A stretch of DNA of 64,000 nt from the NCBI GenBank assembly GCA_024220525.1, contig JAMYWO010000007.1:63369-127368 (forward strand), written 5' to 3'. Under the pieces are notes generated by a model. That model saw only the letters and a list, made by a program, of their open reading frames with translations. It did not search any database and was not told the DNA's origin. Every line of letters begins with the position of its first letter. Within the stretch, counting starts at the first letter, position 1. Position numbers and translations under genes: made by a program. Source of the DNA: Cochliopodium minus. Lineage: Eukaryota > Discosea > Himatismenida > Cochliopodiidae. Positions 12,189 to 23,643 of this stretch are shown piece after piece.

Positions 12189-12574
12189 ATAGAACTATAT
12201 TATATATCCTTCTCTTTTTTTTTATTTTTTTATAAATTTTTATTTTATTTTTATTATTTTTTATATTTGCTCTTTATTTTGGTTTGTTCCTAAAAGAATT
12301 TAAAGCTTAGTTTTTAAATATATACATCTTATAATCTATATTCTGCAGGCAATATATCTTTTTTCAAATATATTTTTATTTAGCCTTTTTATAAACTAAA
12401 ATTAATCTTAATGTTCATTTATTTCAAATAGAATTATCATAATTGGAAGGAAGAATGGATATTTTGATGTTATGGGAGGTTTTCAATTTTTTATTATTTT
12501 TTTTTAAATCTGTATTTGAAATGTGTTAAAATGATTGTTAAAAAAAAAAAAATATTGAGAAAGTTTTACATATA
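12189..12574. promoter_or_regulatory. Shared divergent 5' region of VASP and CNOT11
   Basis: VASP is read leftward from 12188 and CNOT11 rightward from 12575, so this AT-rich 386-base gap must carry both promoters. It contains long T and A runs; no specific element can be named. Confidence 0.5.
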
Positions 12575-15335
12575 ATGGAAGACAATTCAAATCAAGGTTT
12601 ATAATTCGAAATATCTGCTTCATATATTTGCTCTAACATTAATTATATTTTAATATTTGTTCAATATAATCTAACTGATGACGATTATAATTAGATTTTG
12701 TGCAATTGATAGAAATATTGAATGATTCAAAAGAGCCATTAGAATCATTGGCACCAAAATTTTTCAAAAATATAACAAAGACAAATCAATTCAAAATAGC
12801 ATGTGGAATATGCATCTTAATACAAGATGATGTGTTATCATTAAAAGAGAGGCTTGTTGGGATTTATATAATATACAAATTTCAAAATGTGGACCTATCT
12901 GCAAACCCCTTCTTACCGATCATCATCTCACTGTTAAATGGCAATTCACATATCATTGAGAAATATTTCATATCGACTTTGATCTCTGGACCGAAAGAGG
13001 TAATATCTTCATCATGATCTCATTATATCTTTAAAATGAAAATAAAAAAAAATTTATCGGCTATATATTTCAAGGATAAATGATTATTGAATATTGAGAA
13101 ATTCTCATAATAAAACAGTGACTATTATGAAATATATTTTATTCAATACTTTAATCTTTGAAATATATTTTGGAATCTCAAACCATAAATTATTATAGCA
13201 CATATATAAGAGGTATAGATAAGCCAAGATATGATTATAAGAATCATATAAGAATATTTTACATCATTTTTATTGTCAGGAGCATTATTCAACTTAATAC
13301 CACAATACACTCAATCATCATTTCAATGAGATTAACATATAACCCATAATCAATCTAATATTGAGAATATAATTAATTTATAAACAAAATCAAAAAGGTG
13401 TTATCCACCAATTACAACAAAAGACACTTTGAAAATAATTTTTAGTGTCTATTCTTACAATATGATTGAAAAAAAGAAGGAAAATAATTATTCATTTTTT
13501 CATTTTTAATTATCTTAATTTATTCATTTTTTTTTTCCAAAAGAATTTTTTGAAAGCATCATTAGATCACATTATTTTAGAATTAGACCCAAATAATGGG
13601 CAATCCAACGAAATTCAACTTCCCGACGTTTCCAATCTAATCAAACAATATAACGAAAAAAATATTGCTAAAAAATATGGTAATCCCTTCAAACAAAACG
13701 GTATATTTCACGTAGTACATGACACACAAGACGAACAATAGTTAACATTTTTTTTTTATTTAATATTTTATTTTATTTTATTATTTTTTATGTTTATGTT
13801 TTTATTTTTTTTTATTTTTTTTTAGTATGGATCCCGAATCACACATTTCTACTTTAAAAAATAAATTAGTTTTAAAGGATTTCTCCCCTTCTTGGATAAG
13901 ACCAAAACCACCAAAATTTGATACAGAATCTGACAAAGTAATAAATTTCAAACAATAGTTTTTAAAATAAAAATAAATAAAAAAATGATATTATAAAAAA
14001 TCGTTTTAAATATAGGAATATAAAGAATTAATTTTCGAAAAATTTACAAAAAATTAACAAAAAAATAAGTGAAAATAAATAATCCAATAATTAAATTAAT
14101 CTTTTCATTTTTAAATATTTTTCAATCAAAATTTTTTTTTTTTAAATCTCTTTTTATTGCAAATTAAATCAAATTTAAATAATTTTTTTAATTCTACATT
14201 TTTAATCTTTAACAATGAAATAAAATTTAATTTTAATTAGTTATTTTTTTTTTTTTAAATAAAAGGTAATATGGCTCCACCCAAATATCTTGGACTACAA
14301 CCTGATGTGGGACAAAAGCATAGGAAACTCCGAGACAGAAAATGAGTTCAAACAGCTCATGAAAAAGGCCTTCACCACCAACCTGCTTCCTTCCGAGTCC
14401 AAGCTGATCTTGAAGAAGCTCGAAGAAAGCCCTCAATTCATTTTGCGTAATGGTTTGTCTCCAAAGTCTTTGCCTAGTTTGATTGAGTGGAATCCCATCA
14501 TTGCTATTGAGACTTTGTTGAAGTTGATGTCTTCTAATCAAATTACTGAGTAAAAAAAAAAATTTTTTTTTAAATACTTTTTTTTTTTTGAGAATATTTT
14601 TTATTTTTGTTTAATTTTTTTTTTGAGAATATTTTTAATTTTTGATTTTATCGTTTCATTTTTGCTCAATATTTTTTTTTATTTTTTGGATTGATATTTC
14701 ATTTTCTTAATTTATAATATGTGATTCTGTACCAAAAAAATTAATTCGAATCACAATTCCCAAAAAAAGTTTTTTGTTAACATTTTTTATCAAAGTTTAA
14801 ACTAGAATTTAAACAAATTAAATTTATTTTTTTTTCAAAAAAAAAAAACAGATATTTTTCAGTTCTAGTGAATATGGAAATGTCATTACAAAGTATGGAA
14901 GTGGTAAACAGACTAACAAACTCAGTGGAGTTACCCAAAGAGTTCATCCACTTGTATATATCCAACTGCATCTCCTCCTGCGAGAACATCAAAGAGAAAT
15001 TCCACCAGAACAGGCTCGTGAGGCTCGTGTGCGTCTTTCTGCAAAGTCTCATCAAGAACAAAATCATCAATGTCAAACATCTTTTCTTTGAAGTTCAAAG
15101 CTTTTGTATCCAGTTTAGTAAAATTAAAGAAGCTGCCGTACTTTTTAGATTGTTAAAGTCTATGGAGAATGAAGATGACAAAAGTGACACTGGTGATGAT
15201 AATAACAACAATGGTGGCACGAATAGCACTACTCCTCCTAGCAACAACAGTTCTAGTGTCCCTTCTTCTTCTAAGAACGAGCCTAACAAGAAGGGCGGGA
15301 ATAATAACAATCATAATTCCAAAAAGAAAAACTGA
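12575..15335 (+). CDS. CNOT11: CCR4-NOT complex subunit 11 (CNOT11)
   Basis: CNOT11 forms a module with CNOT10 on the N-terminus of CNOT1 in the CCR4-NOT deadenylase complex. Exons: 12575-12596, 12695-12999, 13544-13740, 13826-13937, 14266-14549, 14852-15335; phases agree at all joins. The N-terminal part matches the family ([27 protein letters not shown]). The last two exons are very highly conserved: [20 protein letters not shown], then [59 protein letters not shown]. An Asn/Ser-rich tail of about 50 residues at the C-terminus is lineage-specific. The donor after exon 3 is GTTAAC, less typical than its neighbours, but it is the only choice that keeps the frame. The long introns 13000-13543 and 13938-14265 hold no further gene. 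Confidence 0.95.
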
Positions 15336-15449
15336 ACAACTTTTGCAACAAAAAAAATAAATAAATCTGTTATGATATTTATTGCTCAAAAAAAAAAAAG
15401 TTTTTTTTTTTTTGTTTAAAAATTTTTAATTTAGAATTCCAAAAAGAAT

Positions 15450-16627
15450 TTAAAAACATCTAGCAGGTAATTGAAAGTTTACAGCAGAAACATTTCCTGA
15501 GAAAAAAGTAAATGAATTGATTTCATGAAAAAAATAAAATAAAAATAAAAATAAAAATATTTACCAGGAACAAAGCTTTCATAAGTAACAAAGTTGGTGG
15601 TGTGGGTTCTTTCGTTTCTGACTGCAAAGGTGAGAGGATCATTTCCGTTGGCACAAAGAGAAAGGGAGACTCCTTGAGGTTGGTTCAAAGTCCATCTTTG
15701 TCCCTTGACAAAGTTGTTTTCGCAAGCACCATCTTGTTTGGAGTGTTGGAGCCAGTCGAAGAGAGGGATAAAAGGAGCATCAATTTCTTGTAAAAAAAAT
15801 TTAAAAAATAAAATTTAAATAATTAAAAAAATTAAAAATTTAAAATAATAAAATAAAAATACTAAAAAATATTTTAACAAAATGAATTAATTTTTTTTTT
15901 TACTTCTGTGAATGCAAGTTTTTTGATCTACATCAATGTATTCAGTGTCGTTTTTGTAGAATTGAAAGACTTGGACGTGGGATCCAGATACGAAAGTCTA
16001 GAAAAACAAAACAAAAATTAATCACAAAAAAATTTTAAAAGAAAATAAAAATGAAAAAATTATTTTTACTTCGACTTTAATTTGTTGATCTAGAATAAAA
16101 AATGTTTTTAATTTTTTATTGATGATTATTTTTTTTTTTTGTTACTGTTTGCATCTTCGAACCAGTGTTCTGCTAATTGAATGGTGTTGTTTGGGTTGAT
16201 GATGGTCACGACAGCTCTAGAGATGAAGTTGTCTAATTGAAAGGAGATTAGTTATTGAGAAGAGAAAATCATTTTGAAAGTAGCTATCCAATACAGAATT
16301 ATATGGTTATAATATTTTATAAATCATAAATGTGGTTAAACTATATTAATTTATGCATCAAGATTTATGATCAATTTGAATATTCATAGCAATATTCATT
16401 TTATATAAATTTTTATGCTCAATGTTATAGAAAGATATATTGAACAAGCTAATTTTCTTTTCCAAATAAAAAAATTATCATTCCCTAATTAACATAATGC
16501 TTTAAAATTCTTTATAAATTTAAAATATTTGTCTTATTCATTCTTTTTTCATTTGATTACCATTGATAGTTGGATATGCATAGCATGATAAGATAAAAAA
16601 CAAAGCAAATACAAGAAGAATTCTCAT
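15450..16627 (-). CDS. Small secreted cysteine-containing protein, paralogue A
   Basis: Six exons fit in phase: 16561-16627, 16146-16232, 16070-16089 (20 nt), 15904-15997, 15565-15786, 15450-15496. The product is about 178 residues. It starts with a clear signal peptide (MRILLVFALFFILSCYAYP), so it enters the secretory pathway. The rest has scattered Cys (KTCIH, DGACENN, SLCANG, ARCF) and a WLQHS motif. I do not recognise the family; a paralogue with the same exon pattern lies at 22629-23433. It is divergently arranged with the Rab7-like gene (300-base gap 16628-16936). A secreted or vesicle-lumen role is inferred from the signal peptide only. Confidence 0.8.
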
Positions 16628-16936
16628 TTTTTTTTTTAAATATAATTAAAGTGTAACAATTAATTGATCTGATTTGCACCAAAATCGAACTATATGCAAA
16701 GAAATAGATATAAAGTTGGGTGTATGGATATTTCTTTTCGAAATTCTATATTGACATCTCTTTTAAACTTTTTTTTTTTTCAAAGTGATATAAATGAAAC
16801 AACTGGTATTCATAATTCTTGATTTGATGATCAGATCCAGAAACAGATATAATCTAATATCTTTTTCTATTTCCTTTTCAAAATTTTATAAAATTAATTA
16901 TAAAAAAAATAAAAAAAATCAATAGAATTCTTACAA
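16628..16936. promoter_or_regulatory. Divergent 5' region of secreted protein A and Rab7-like gene
   Basis: The gap between two divergently read start codons. It is AT-rich with a few T runs; no named element is visible. Confidence 0.4.
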
Positions 16937-17893
16937 ATGTCAAGACATAAAGTATTATTAAAAGTTATTGTAATTGGAGAATCAGGTATGAAATATTTAT
17001 CATTGCTCATAAATGAAATTAAATATAAAATCTTTAACATTTGAAGGGTAATTTTGCTTAAATATACGATATTTTTTGAATTATAACTAAAATCCAATGA
17101 TATAGTGTCGGAAAAACATCTCTAATGCTTCAATATGTGGAGAAAAAATTCTCCATGAACACAAAATCCACTATTGGTGCAGATTTTTTGACAAAAAAGA
17201 TTGAAGTAGAAAACAAACCAGTGACATTACAAGTAAATAAAGAAAAAAAATATTATTTTTTAATTTAATTTTAATTTTTCAATTTTATTTCCTTGATAGA
17301 TATGGTAAGAATAAAAATCATTAAGAAACAACAATTTTAATAAAATTGTTAGGGACACTGCAGGACAAGATCACTTTCAAAGTTTGGGAAATCACTTTTA
17401 CAGAGGATCTGATGGTGTAATTTTTGTTTTTGATGGTAAAAAAAAAAAACCTTTAAAAAGAAAATTTTATTTAAGATTTATCATTTGTAATTAGTTACTA
17501 GAAGAAATACATTTGAAGCTTTGCCTAAATGGTTGGACTCATTCAAAATTCAAGCAGGAATTGAAAAACAAAAAAACTTTCCTATGATTGTCATTGCAAA
17601 CAAAGTAAAATCAAAAACGAATCAAATTATAAAATATTTATTTAAAATTTAAAATCAAGATTGACAAAGAAAATCGTGAAGTAACAACTAAAGAAGCAAA
17701 GGAATGGTGCCAGTCACAAGACATCACTTATTACGAGACCAGTGCAAAAGAATCCTACAATGTGGACACTTCTTTCGGGCACATTGCCGTCGAGGTAGTG
17801 AAGAGTATGCCTGTCGAGTCTATGAGTTATGACATTGCTGACATTTCTGATCCTGTTGAGCCTAAAACAGGGACTGGTTGTTGTTCAAAATAG
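16937..17893 (+). CDS. Rab7-like small GTPase
   Basis: Rab GTPase of late endocytic traffic, by similarity to Rab7. Exons: 16937-16985, 17106-17232, 17300-17304 (ATATG, 5 nt), 17353-17435, 17495-17604, 17660-17893. Motifs in order: P-loop GES-(GVG)-KTSLM, switch I/effector [22 protein letters not shown] (the W codon is split over the micro-exon), [24 protein letters not shown], and a C-terminal CCSK for prenylation. The join of exons 1 and 2 is one base short of the GGTGTCGG needed for the P-loop, so a single G is either lost in the assembly or the splice is non-canonical; the rest of the frame is intact. The 3' end has been copied to 22340-22690. Confidence 0.9.
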
Positions 17894-18940
17894 AACTTTT
17901 TTTTTTGAATTTTGTTTCTATATTTTTTAAAACTTTATAAACTAAATCCTTCCTTTTTTTGTAAACAAGATTTTAATTTTCCAATTTTTTTTGGATTAAC
18001 CTTTCATATTTTTAAATTATATTTTAAAACAAGAGTAGAGTTGTTTTTACAATAGTTGGAATAAAAGTTGTTCAAAAGGTCTTGTTATTAAGATTTTGAA
18101 ATTTTTGATTGATTGTGCACGTTTTATATGGACCACATCTCTTGAAGTACGTATATAACAATTTATTCAAACAAAAGATGAGTAGCTTAGATATAGCTCC
18201 AAATTCAAAGACCTCCAGATTATTCATTATACCTATTAAGAATATATCAGGATTAACATTCGGATTTAGATGGTTACGCAACAAAACAGTTTTGAAATAA
18301 TGTTCTACAAAGAAGAGAAAGTGAAGATATCCTTTGCAAACTCTTATGAAGGAATTAAAAATGTGATGTTTCGCGTCTTTCTTGAAGATATCAAAGCAAT
18401 TGAACAAGAGAATTTAAGAAAATAACACCATGGAGGCTTGTTTGTTCTTTACAGAAACTAACAAGTACCAAATGAAAGTTTATTTGGAGAGTTCTGGAAG
18501 AATTTTTCAAGAACAAGGAAGAAACATAAGATAATGATAGTTTATATTTTAAAATGCCTTTTCATTCCCTTTTTCCGCCAAAATTTCTTTGTTTTTTGAA
18601 TAGATTGAACAATCATCTTTAATTTTCCAGTACAACTTTCTCATTCCAGAGGTATAAATCCTTTTTTTTTGGTATTCAAGGACTAATGCTAGGAAATCTA
18701 AGCTCATTTTGAAATCTCTTCAACTAAATCGAATTTCGGCTTAAATGAATTACTTTTAACAAAAATATTTAAAAGGGGTAATAAAAAATTAAAACAAGAC
18801 ACATAATAAATTTTATCGATGAAATATTTAATGTTCAATCGGGATGGCATGAACAATTAACAAATATGAACTGAAGATTCAAAATTCAATATTCTGGTTG
18901 GGACTTTTAATTTATGGTATAATTGATTATAAAAAAAAAA
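17894..18940. other. One-kilobase region without a recognisable gene
   Basis: The first 180 bases are the Rab 3' flank, which reappears at 22480-22680; its end (18025-18070) resembles, on the minus strand, the last codons of secreted protein B. From 18109 to 18540 several short frames with coding-like composition occur in different frames (MSSLDIAPNSK..., MFYKEEKVKISFANS..., MEACLFFTETNK...), separated by stops. They could be remains of a decayed gene or unsolved small exons. From 18560 to 18940 I see only AT-rich spacer. Confidence 0.4.
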
Positions 18941-21915
18941 ATGGAGAAAGAAGAGAAAGAAACAAAAGAATACTATTTCAACAATTTCAAAAAATTTCTT
19001 GAGAATTTTGGAATTATTGCGCCATCTTTTTTGGATTCTGATTGTTCTTATAAAACACTGGAAATCTTCATAAATAAAGCAAATCAAAATGGATATAAAG
19101 ATGAAATTGATATTCAATATATCAAGAATTATTTTCATAAATTTTTTGTAATTATAATTATTTATAAATTTTTTTTTATAATTCTATTTTCTTCCAATAT
19201 TTTTATAGTATTTCCAATTATATGAGTTTTTGGGAAAGATAGATTGCAAGCCATATTTTGAAAGATTGATAGAGGAAAAGATCTACACAATCTATCAAAT
19301 GGATAAGATCAAAGATATTGCCAAAGAGAATGAGAATGATCCAATATATGAAGTATTTATGCGTTCAAGAGTAAAATATATTCTTCTCAATGATAGGATC
19401 ATAAATGATTTTATTTTATTTTATCTTTTAATTAGTACGGATCTTTTTTTGAATTCTTAAGAGAAATTAAAATGGAGTCATATTTTATGAATTTCACAAA
19501 GAAGGGCATTTTTTCAAAGGATCTAATAACTACCAAGAACATCAGTTCAGTTGTTTTTGACAGGGATCATCTCAAAGCATTTTCATTTCTTTTTAAGGTA
19601 ATAAAATTCAAAATGAGAAAGAACAAATGATGTTAAAACTATAATTAAATTAAATTAAAATAAACAACATAAATTTAAGTGAATATATAATTATATTAAG
19701 TATTTATTAAAATTAAAAAATTTATTTTATTAAAGAAAACTCCCAAACAAACCAAGCAGAGCCAAAGTGAGGAAATAAATGCAAAAGTATACACAAATGG
19801 TCTCTACAATGTGACAACACCTCCTTCTCACACAAATTTATCCGGTTTGAAAATAGAAAAAACAACTATTTCATCACATCCTTTCTTTTTTCATGCAGTA
19901 GAAACATATTACAGTAAACCTTCTCAACTTGCTATTCTTTGTGCTGAAGAAATAATGAAAATAGAAACTAGATCTTACAATACTGTTCCTTTACTAAAAG
20001 AACATGAGTCTTATTTCTCTTTAGAAGCTACCAAGATTCTCAACAAATACTTTAACACCAACAGATATCTTCCTGATAATAATAATAATGAAATTAGCAA
20101 TAATGATAATAATAGTAATAATAATAAAAAGAGTAATAATAATGACAATGATAATGATACTAATAATAAGAATAAAAAGAGTAATAATAACAATAATAAT
20201 AATGAAATTAGCAATAATAAAGAAATCATTAACTTTAAAAATTTATCTCAAGGAATGAAGACAATGAGTATTGAAGATCCTAAAAAAAAAATTCTATATG
20301 ATTTTGCTCATCAAAGTCCTTTTAAAATAGAAGAAATATCCTCACACTCATCAACATCAAAATCTATTTCTAAATCCAATTCCGGATCTACATACACAAA
20401 AGAGAGACAGAGTAAGAAATCGAGCGGTAAAAAAGATGTGAAAAGTGGGGGGAGTGTGACCGAAGTGGAAGATAACAGGAAAACGTGTAGAACAGATATA
20501 ACATTAGAAATAAACGAGAAATCGAAAAAACCCCAAATCTCTTCTCTCTTTGAATTTGGCTTTCTTGAAAGTTTATCTTATGACAAATTTAATCAAACAC
20601 TTGCTTATTCCATCATCATCTCCCACTATACTCAATATCCCATTCCTCCTCTTCTTTGCTGTGAGTTTATCATGTTCAAGAAACAAATTTCTACAGTAAA
20701 AGAAATAAAAGAAAAAGAAGAGGGGTTCAAGTTTGGAGAATTGTGCAAATTAAAATTTCATGTTCTTTATGCTGAAGGAGAATCTATTTATCCTTACACC
20801 ATTTCTCAATGTGATCCCATAAACAAAAACGACTCGAAAATTCTGCTTCAAGACTGTTTGGCTCGTGTCATCCATTGCATGATCGACACTGCTCCTTTTT
20901 ATCTCAAATCTATCGATTATTTCAAAAATTGGAAACAAGTGGGTGATAATGTCATGTATGGTCATTTTGGAGATGGGGTAAATATTATAAATATTTTACA
21001 TTCTTCTTGCAAAAATAATTTATTTTCAAATAATAATTTCTTGTCAAAAACATTTTTTATTGATTAATCGATTTTATTTTCTTTTTCCAGAAAAAGATTT
21101 TCAAGTTTTATAATTACACAAAAATTGGACGAAAAGAGCATTACAAAAGGTCTCCTTCAGCTTATGAACACATGCAAAACTATTCACTCCAATGGGAGGG
21201 AGCTCCAAAAGTGGAAAGAGGTGTAAAAAGTAAAAGTGAGAGGAATAGTGAAATGGAAAATGAGAGACACAAATTCGAAAACGTGAAAATAAAGAAAATA
21301 AATGAGAATCTCAGTTATCTTGTTTATGATTACATTGAAGGCGCCTCCCATCTCCCCGAAACAGTGGAACAGCTCTTCAAAATTCTTGATCAACTTTTAT
21401 TTTTACACACTGGTAAAAATGAGAGAGGGGAAGGTTATTGTCACGGAGATTTAAGGTTGAGGAACTTTCTTTTCTTTCAAAACGGAGATTCTTTGTTGAT
21501 TGATTTTGATTACAGTGGTAATGGTTGTTATCCTTCTAATCTTTCTTATTCTATTGAGGATACTGAAAGACCTGTTGACAAAGAGATCGTGAGTCAGGGA
21601 GACTGCATAATAAAAAGGAGACACGATTTCATTTCCTTTTTCGCTATTTGCAACTTTTTTGTTGCAGAAAATGATAGTTTAGAACAAAAAAATTGGGGAT
21701 TAATCTGTTCTTCTTATTCCAAAATAAAAGAAATCGATAAAAAAATACATACTTTGGAAAATGATAACAGTACTGGAAAAGAAAATGAAAAGATTTCAAG
21801 TTGTGAAAAAGAAATAGATGAAATTGTGTTGAATGCATACAAAGAAATGTCTAACAACAAAAAACAAGCTCTACGACTCAAAGAAAAAAAAAATCATTTA
21901 AAAAAATATGGTTGA
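18941..21915 (+). CDS. SAM-like domain plus atypical protein-kinase-like protein
   Basis: Five exons, all in phase 0: 18941-19147, 19209-19370, 19436-19597, 19736-20977, 21091-21915, giving 865 residues. Residues about 120-180 look like a SAM-type helical module (YGSFFEFLREIKMESYFMNF, KKGIFSKDL). A long Asn/Ser/Lys low-complexity linker follows. The C-terminal third is a diverged kinase fold of the type seen in FunK1/aminoglycoside-kinase relatives: glycine-rich strand YGHFGDG running over the splice into KKIFKFYNY (probable ATP lysine), hinge-like YLVYDYIEG, catalytic loop YCHGDLRLRNFLF, and metal-binding LIDFDYSG, where DFD replaces DFG. Key Asp and Asn residues are kept, so activity is possible. 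A coiled Lys/Glu tail ends the protein. Substrate unknown. Confidence 0.8.
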
Positions 21916-22339
21916 TTTAGAAAATTTAACTTATCTCAAGAGGGTATCAAATTTGTTTGGGTGTTTATTTTAAATTTCTTTTTTTTTTTTTAAAAAAAAT
22001 TTTTTTTCTTCCTCTGTGAGAAGCATGATGTTGATAAACAAGATTTGTAAACTTCTATAACTGATTGTAAGAAAAAAAAAATTTTGCACTGGTAGTTTTT
22101 AAAATCATTGATTCAAACAAATATCATTTTATTAAAATAATTTTAAAACAAAAGAATATTTTAAAAAAAAAATTTATTAATAATCCCAAGTATCTCAAAT
22201 CAGAACCTCTGATAGTCTTTCACTTCAAAATTAGATGCATGATTTTTTTGTCATGTTCATTGTAAAAAGTAAAACCTCTTTTTTTCTCATCAAAAATTCT
22301 AATACAGGACATTTTGGATTCAAAAGTAAAACCTCTTTT
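21916..22339. other. Intergenic spacer
   Basis: AT-rich spacer between the kinase-like gene and the Rab fragment. The phrase 'aaagtaaaacctctttttttt' type sequence occurs twice close together near 22270 and 22325; otherwise I see nothing. Confidence 0.4.
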
Positions 22340-22500
22340 TTTTTTTTCTGATTCCTACAATGTGGACACTTCTTTGGGGCACATCGCCGTCGAGGTAGTG
22401 AAGTATGCCCGTCGAGTCTATGAGTTACGACATTGCTGACATTTCTGATCCTGTTGATCTTGTTGTTCTAAACAGATTTTTTTGAATATATGTTTCAAAA
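22340..22500 (+). pseudogene. Partial duplicate of the Rab7-like gene 3' end
   Basis: The stretch matches the end of the Rab7-like last exon at about 17745-17895 ([19 protein letters not shown]...), with small differences: a two-base loss in the equivalent of KSMPVES that shifts the frame, and a shortened tail lacking the GTGCC codons. No upstream Rab exons exist here. The similarity continues into the 3' flank up to about 22690, matching 17895-18065. It is a fragment of a segmental duplication, not a working gene. Confidence 0.85.
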
Positions 22501-22628
22501 TTTTTTTTAAACTTTAAAAACTAAATCCTTCCTTCTCTTTTTTTTTGTAAATAAGATTTTTAATTTCTGTTTTAAAAAAAAATGTTTATTTTCAAACAAA
22601 AAACCTTTCATATTTTTTTTAAATTTTA

Positions 22629-23433
22629 TTTTAAAACAAGAGTAGAGTTGTTTTTACAAATACTTGGAATACTAAAGTAAGTAATAGGCAAACCTAATTA
22701 AAAAAAAAAGAGTTTCAAAAAGTTTCAAAAAAATTAAAAAATAAATAAAACCTTCAGAAGCTTTGTAGTGAAGATAGGTAGTGAGATCTACTGTGTTATC
22801 ATTCATATTGTTTACTTCTAGATAAAGTGGCTGCATTTGGATTGTGTCAAGACATAAAGTGGTGATTACATTATTATCTACGATATTGTAAAGTGCCCCT
22901 CTTTTGTTATTGTAAAAACAAGTTCCGTTATAAGATGAATGTTGTAACCATGCCCAATAACCTTTGTTTTAGAAATAATTTAAATAGAGTTTAAAGTTTT
23001 AGCAATGAATAATAACCTTGCCATCCTGAATTCAATGTGCTTTTGAGAATATTTTTAAAAAAATTAAATTCTCCGAAATTTTTTAAAACAAATATATCAA
23101 TTCACCTATTTACGCATGTTGTATGATTAACTATTGAAATTTGAGATCTCTTATTTTTTTATTTTAAAAGTTAAATAATAAAATATTCGAAAAAAATAAA
23201 ACAAATTCTGACATTTTGATAAAATTCAAAGATTTCCATGAAAGAATCATTCTTGAATGTATTGAATCTTCTACATTCCCATGTTCCATCCTATTATTTT
23301 TTCCTTAGATTTAGATTTATTATTCTTTAACTTGAAAGTTATTACTTCGTATAAATATTGATTGTAGATGAATGTATGATTATTTTTGATATCAGTAAAA
23401 TTGTGTATCATTTGTGCAACGAATACTGTTTGC
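22629..23433 (-). CDS. Small cysteine-containing protein, paralogue B
   Basis: A second member of the family at 15450-16627 with matching exon order: 23346-23433, 23213-23290, 23106-23149, 23017-23039, 22752-22961, 22629-22694. Shared landmarks are WLQHS in the fifth exon (WAWLQHSSYNGTCFYN here), a TCVN/TCIH pair in the third/fourth, and FEFYQN versus FQFYKN. The first exon with a signal peptide was not found; the divergent Abraxas-like gene starts at 23644, leaving about 200 bases for it. The 3' end lies in the segment shared with the Rab flank. Possibly complete but with an unrecognised first exon, or a 5'-truncated copy. Confidence 0.65.
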
Positions 23434-23643
23434 CTTTGTGAGATAAAAAAAATATATTATTGATATCTGAAAGTATTGAATATGTGTTATATAATTTTAA
23501 GGGGATTACATTTTTTGGGATTGAAAGGAGGATAGATAGAATATAACAAGTGTTGAAATCAATAAAATTTTCATTTTTATTTATTTATCTCAAATTCAAA
23601 AAAAAAAAAATTTTGTCAGATTTTGCAAGTTCCTTATTCATTG

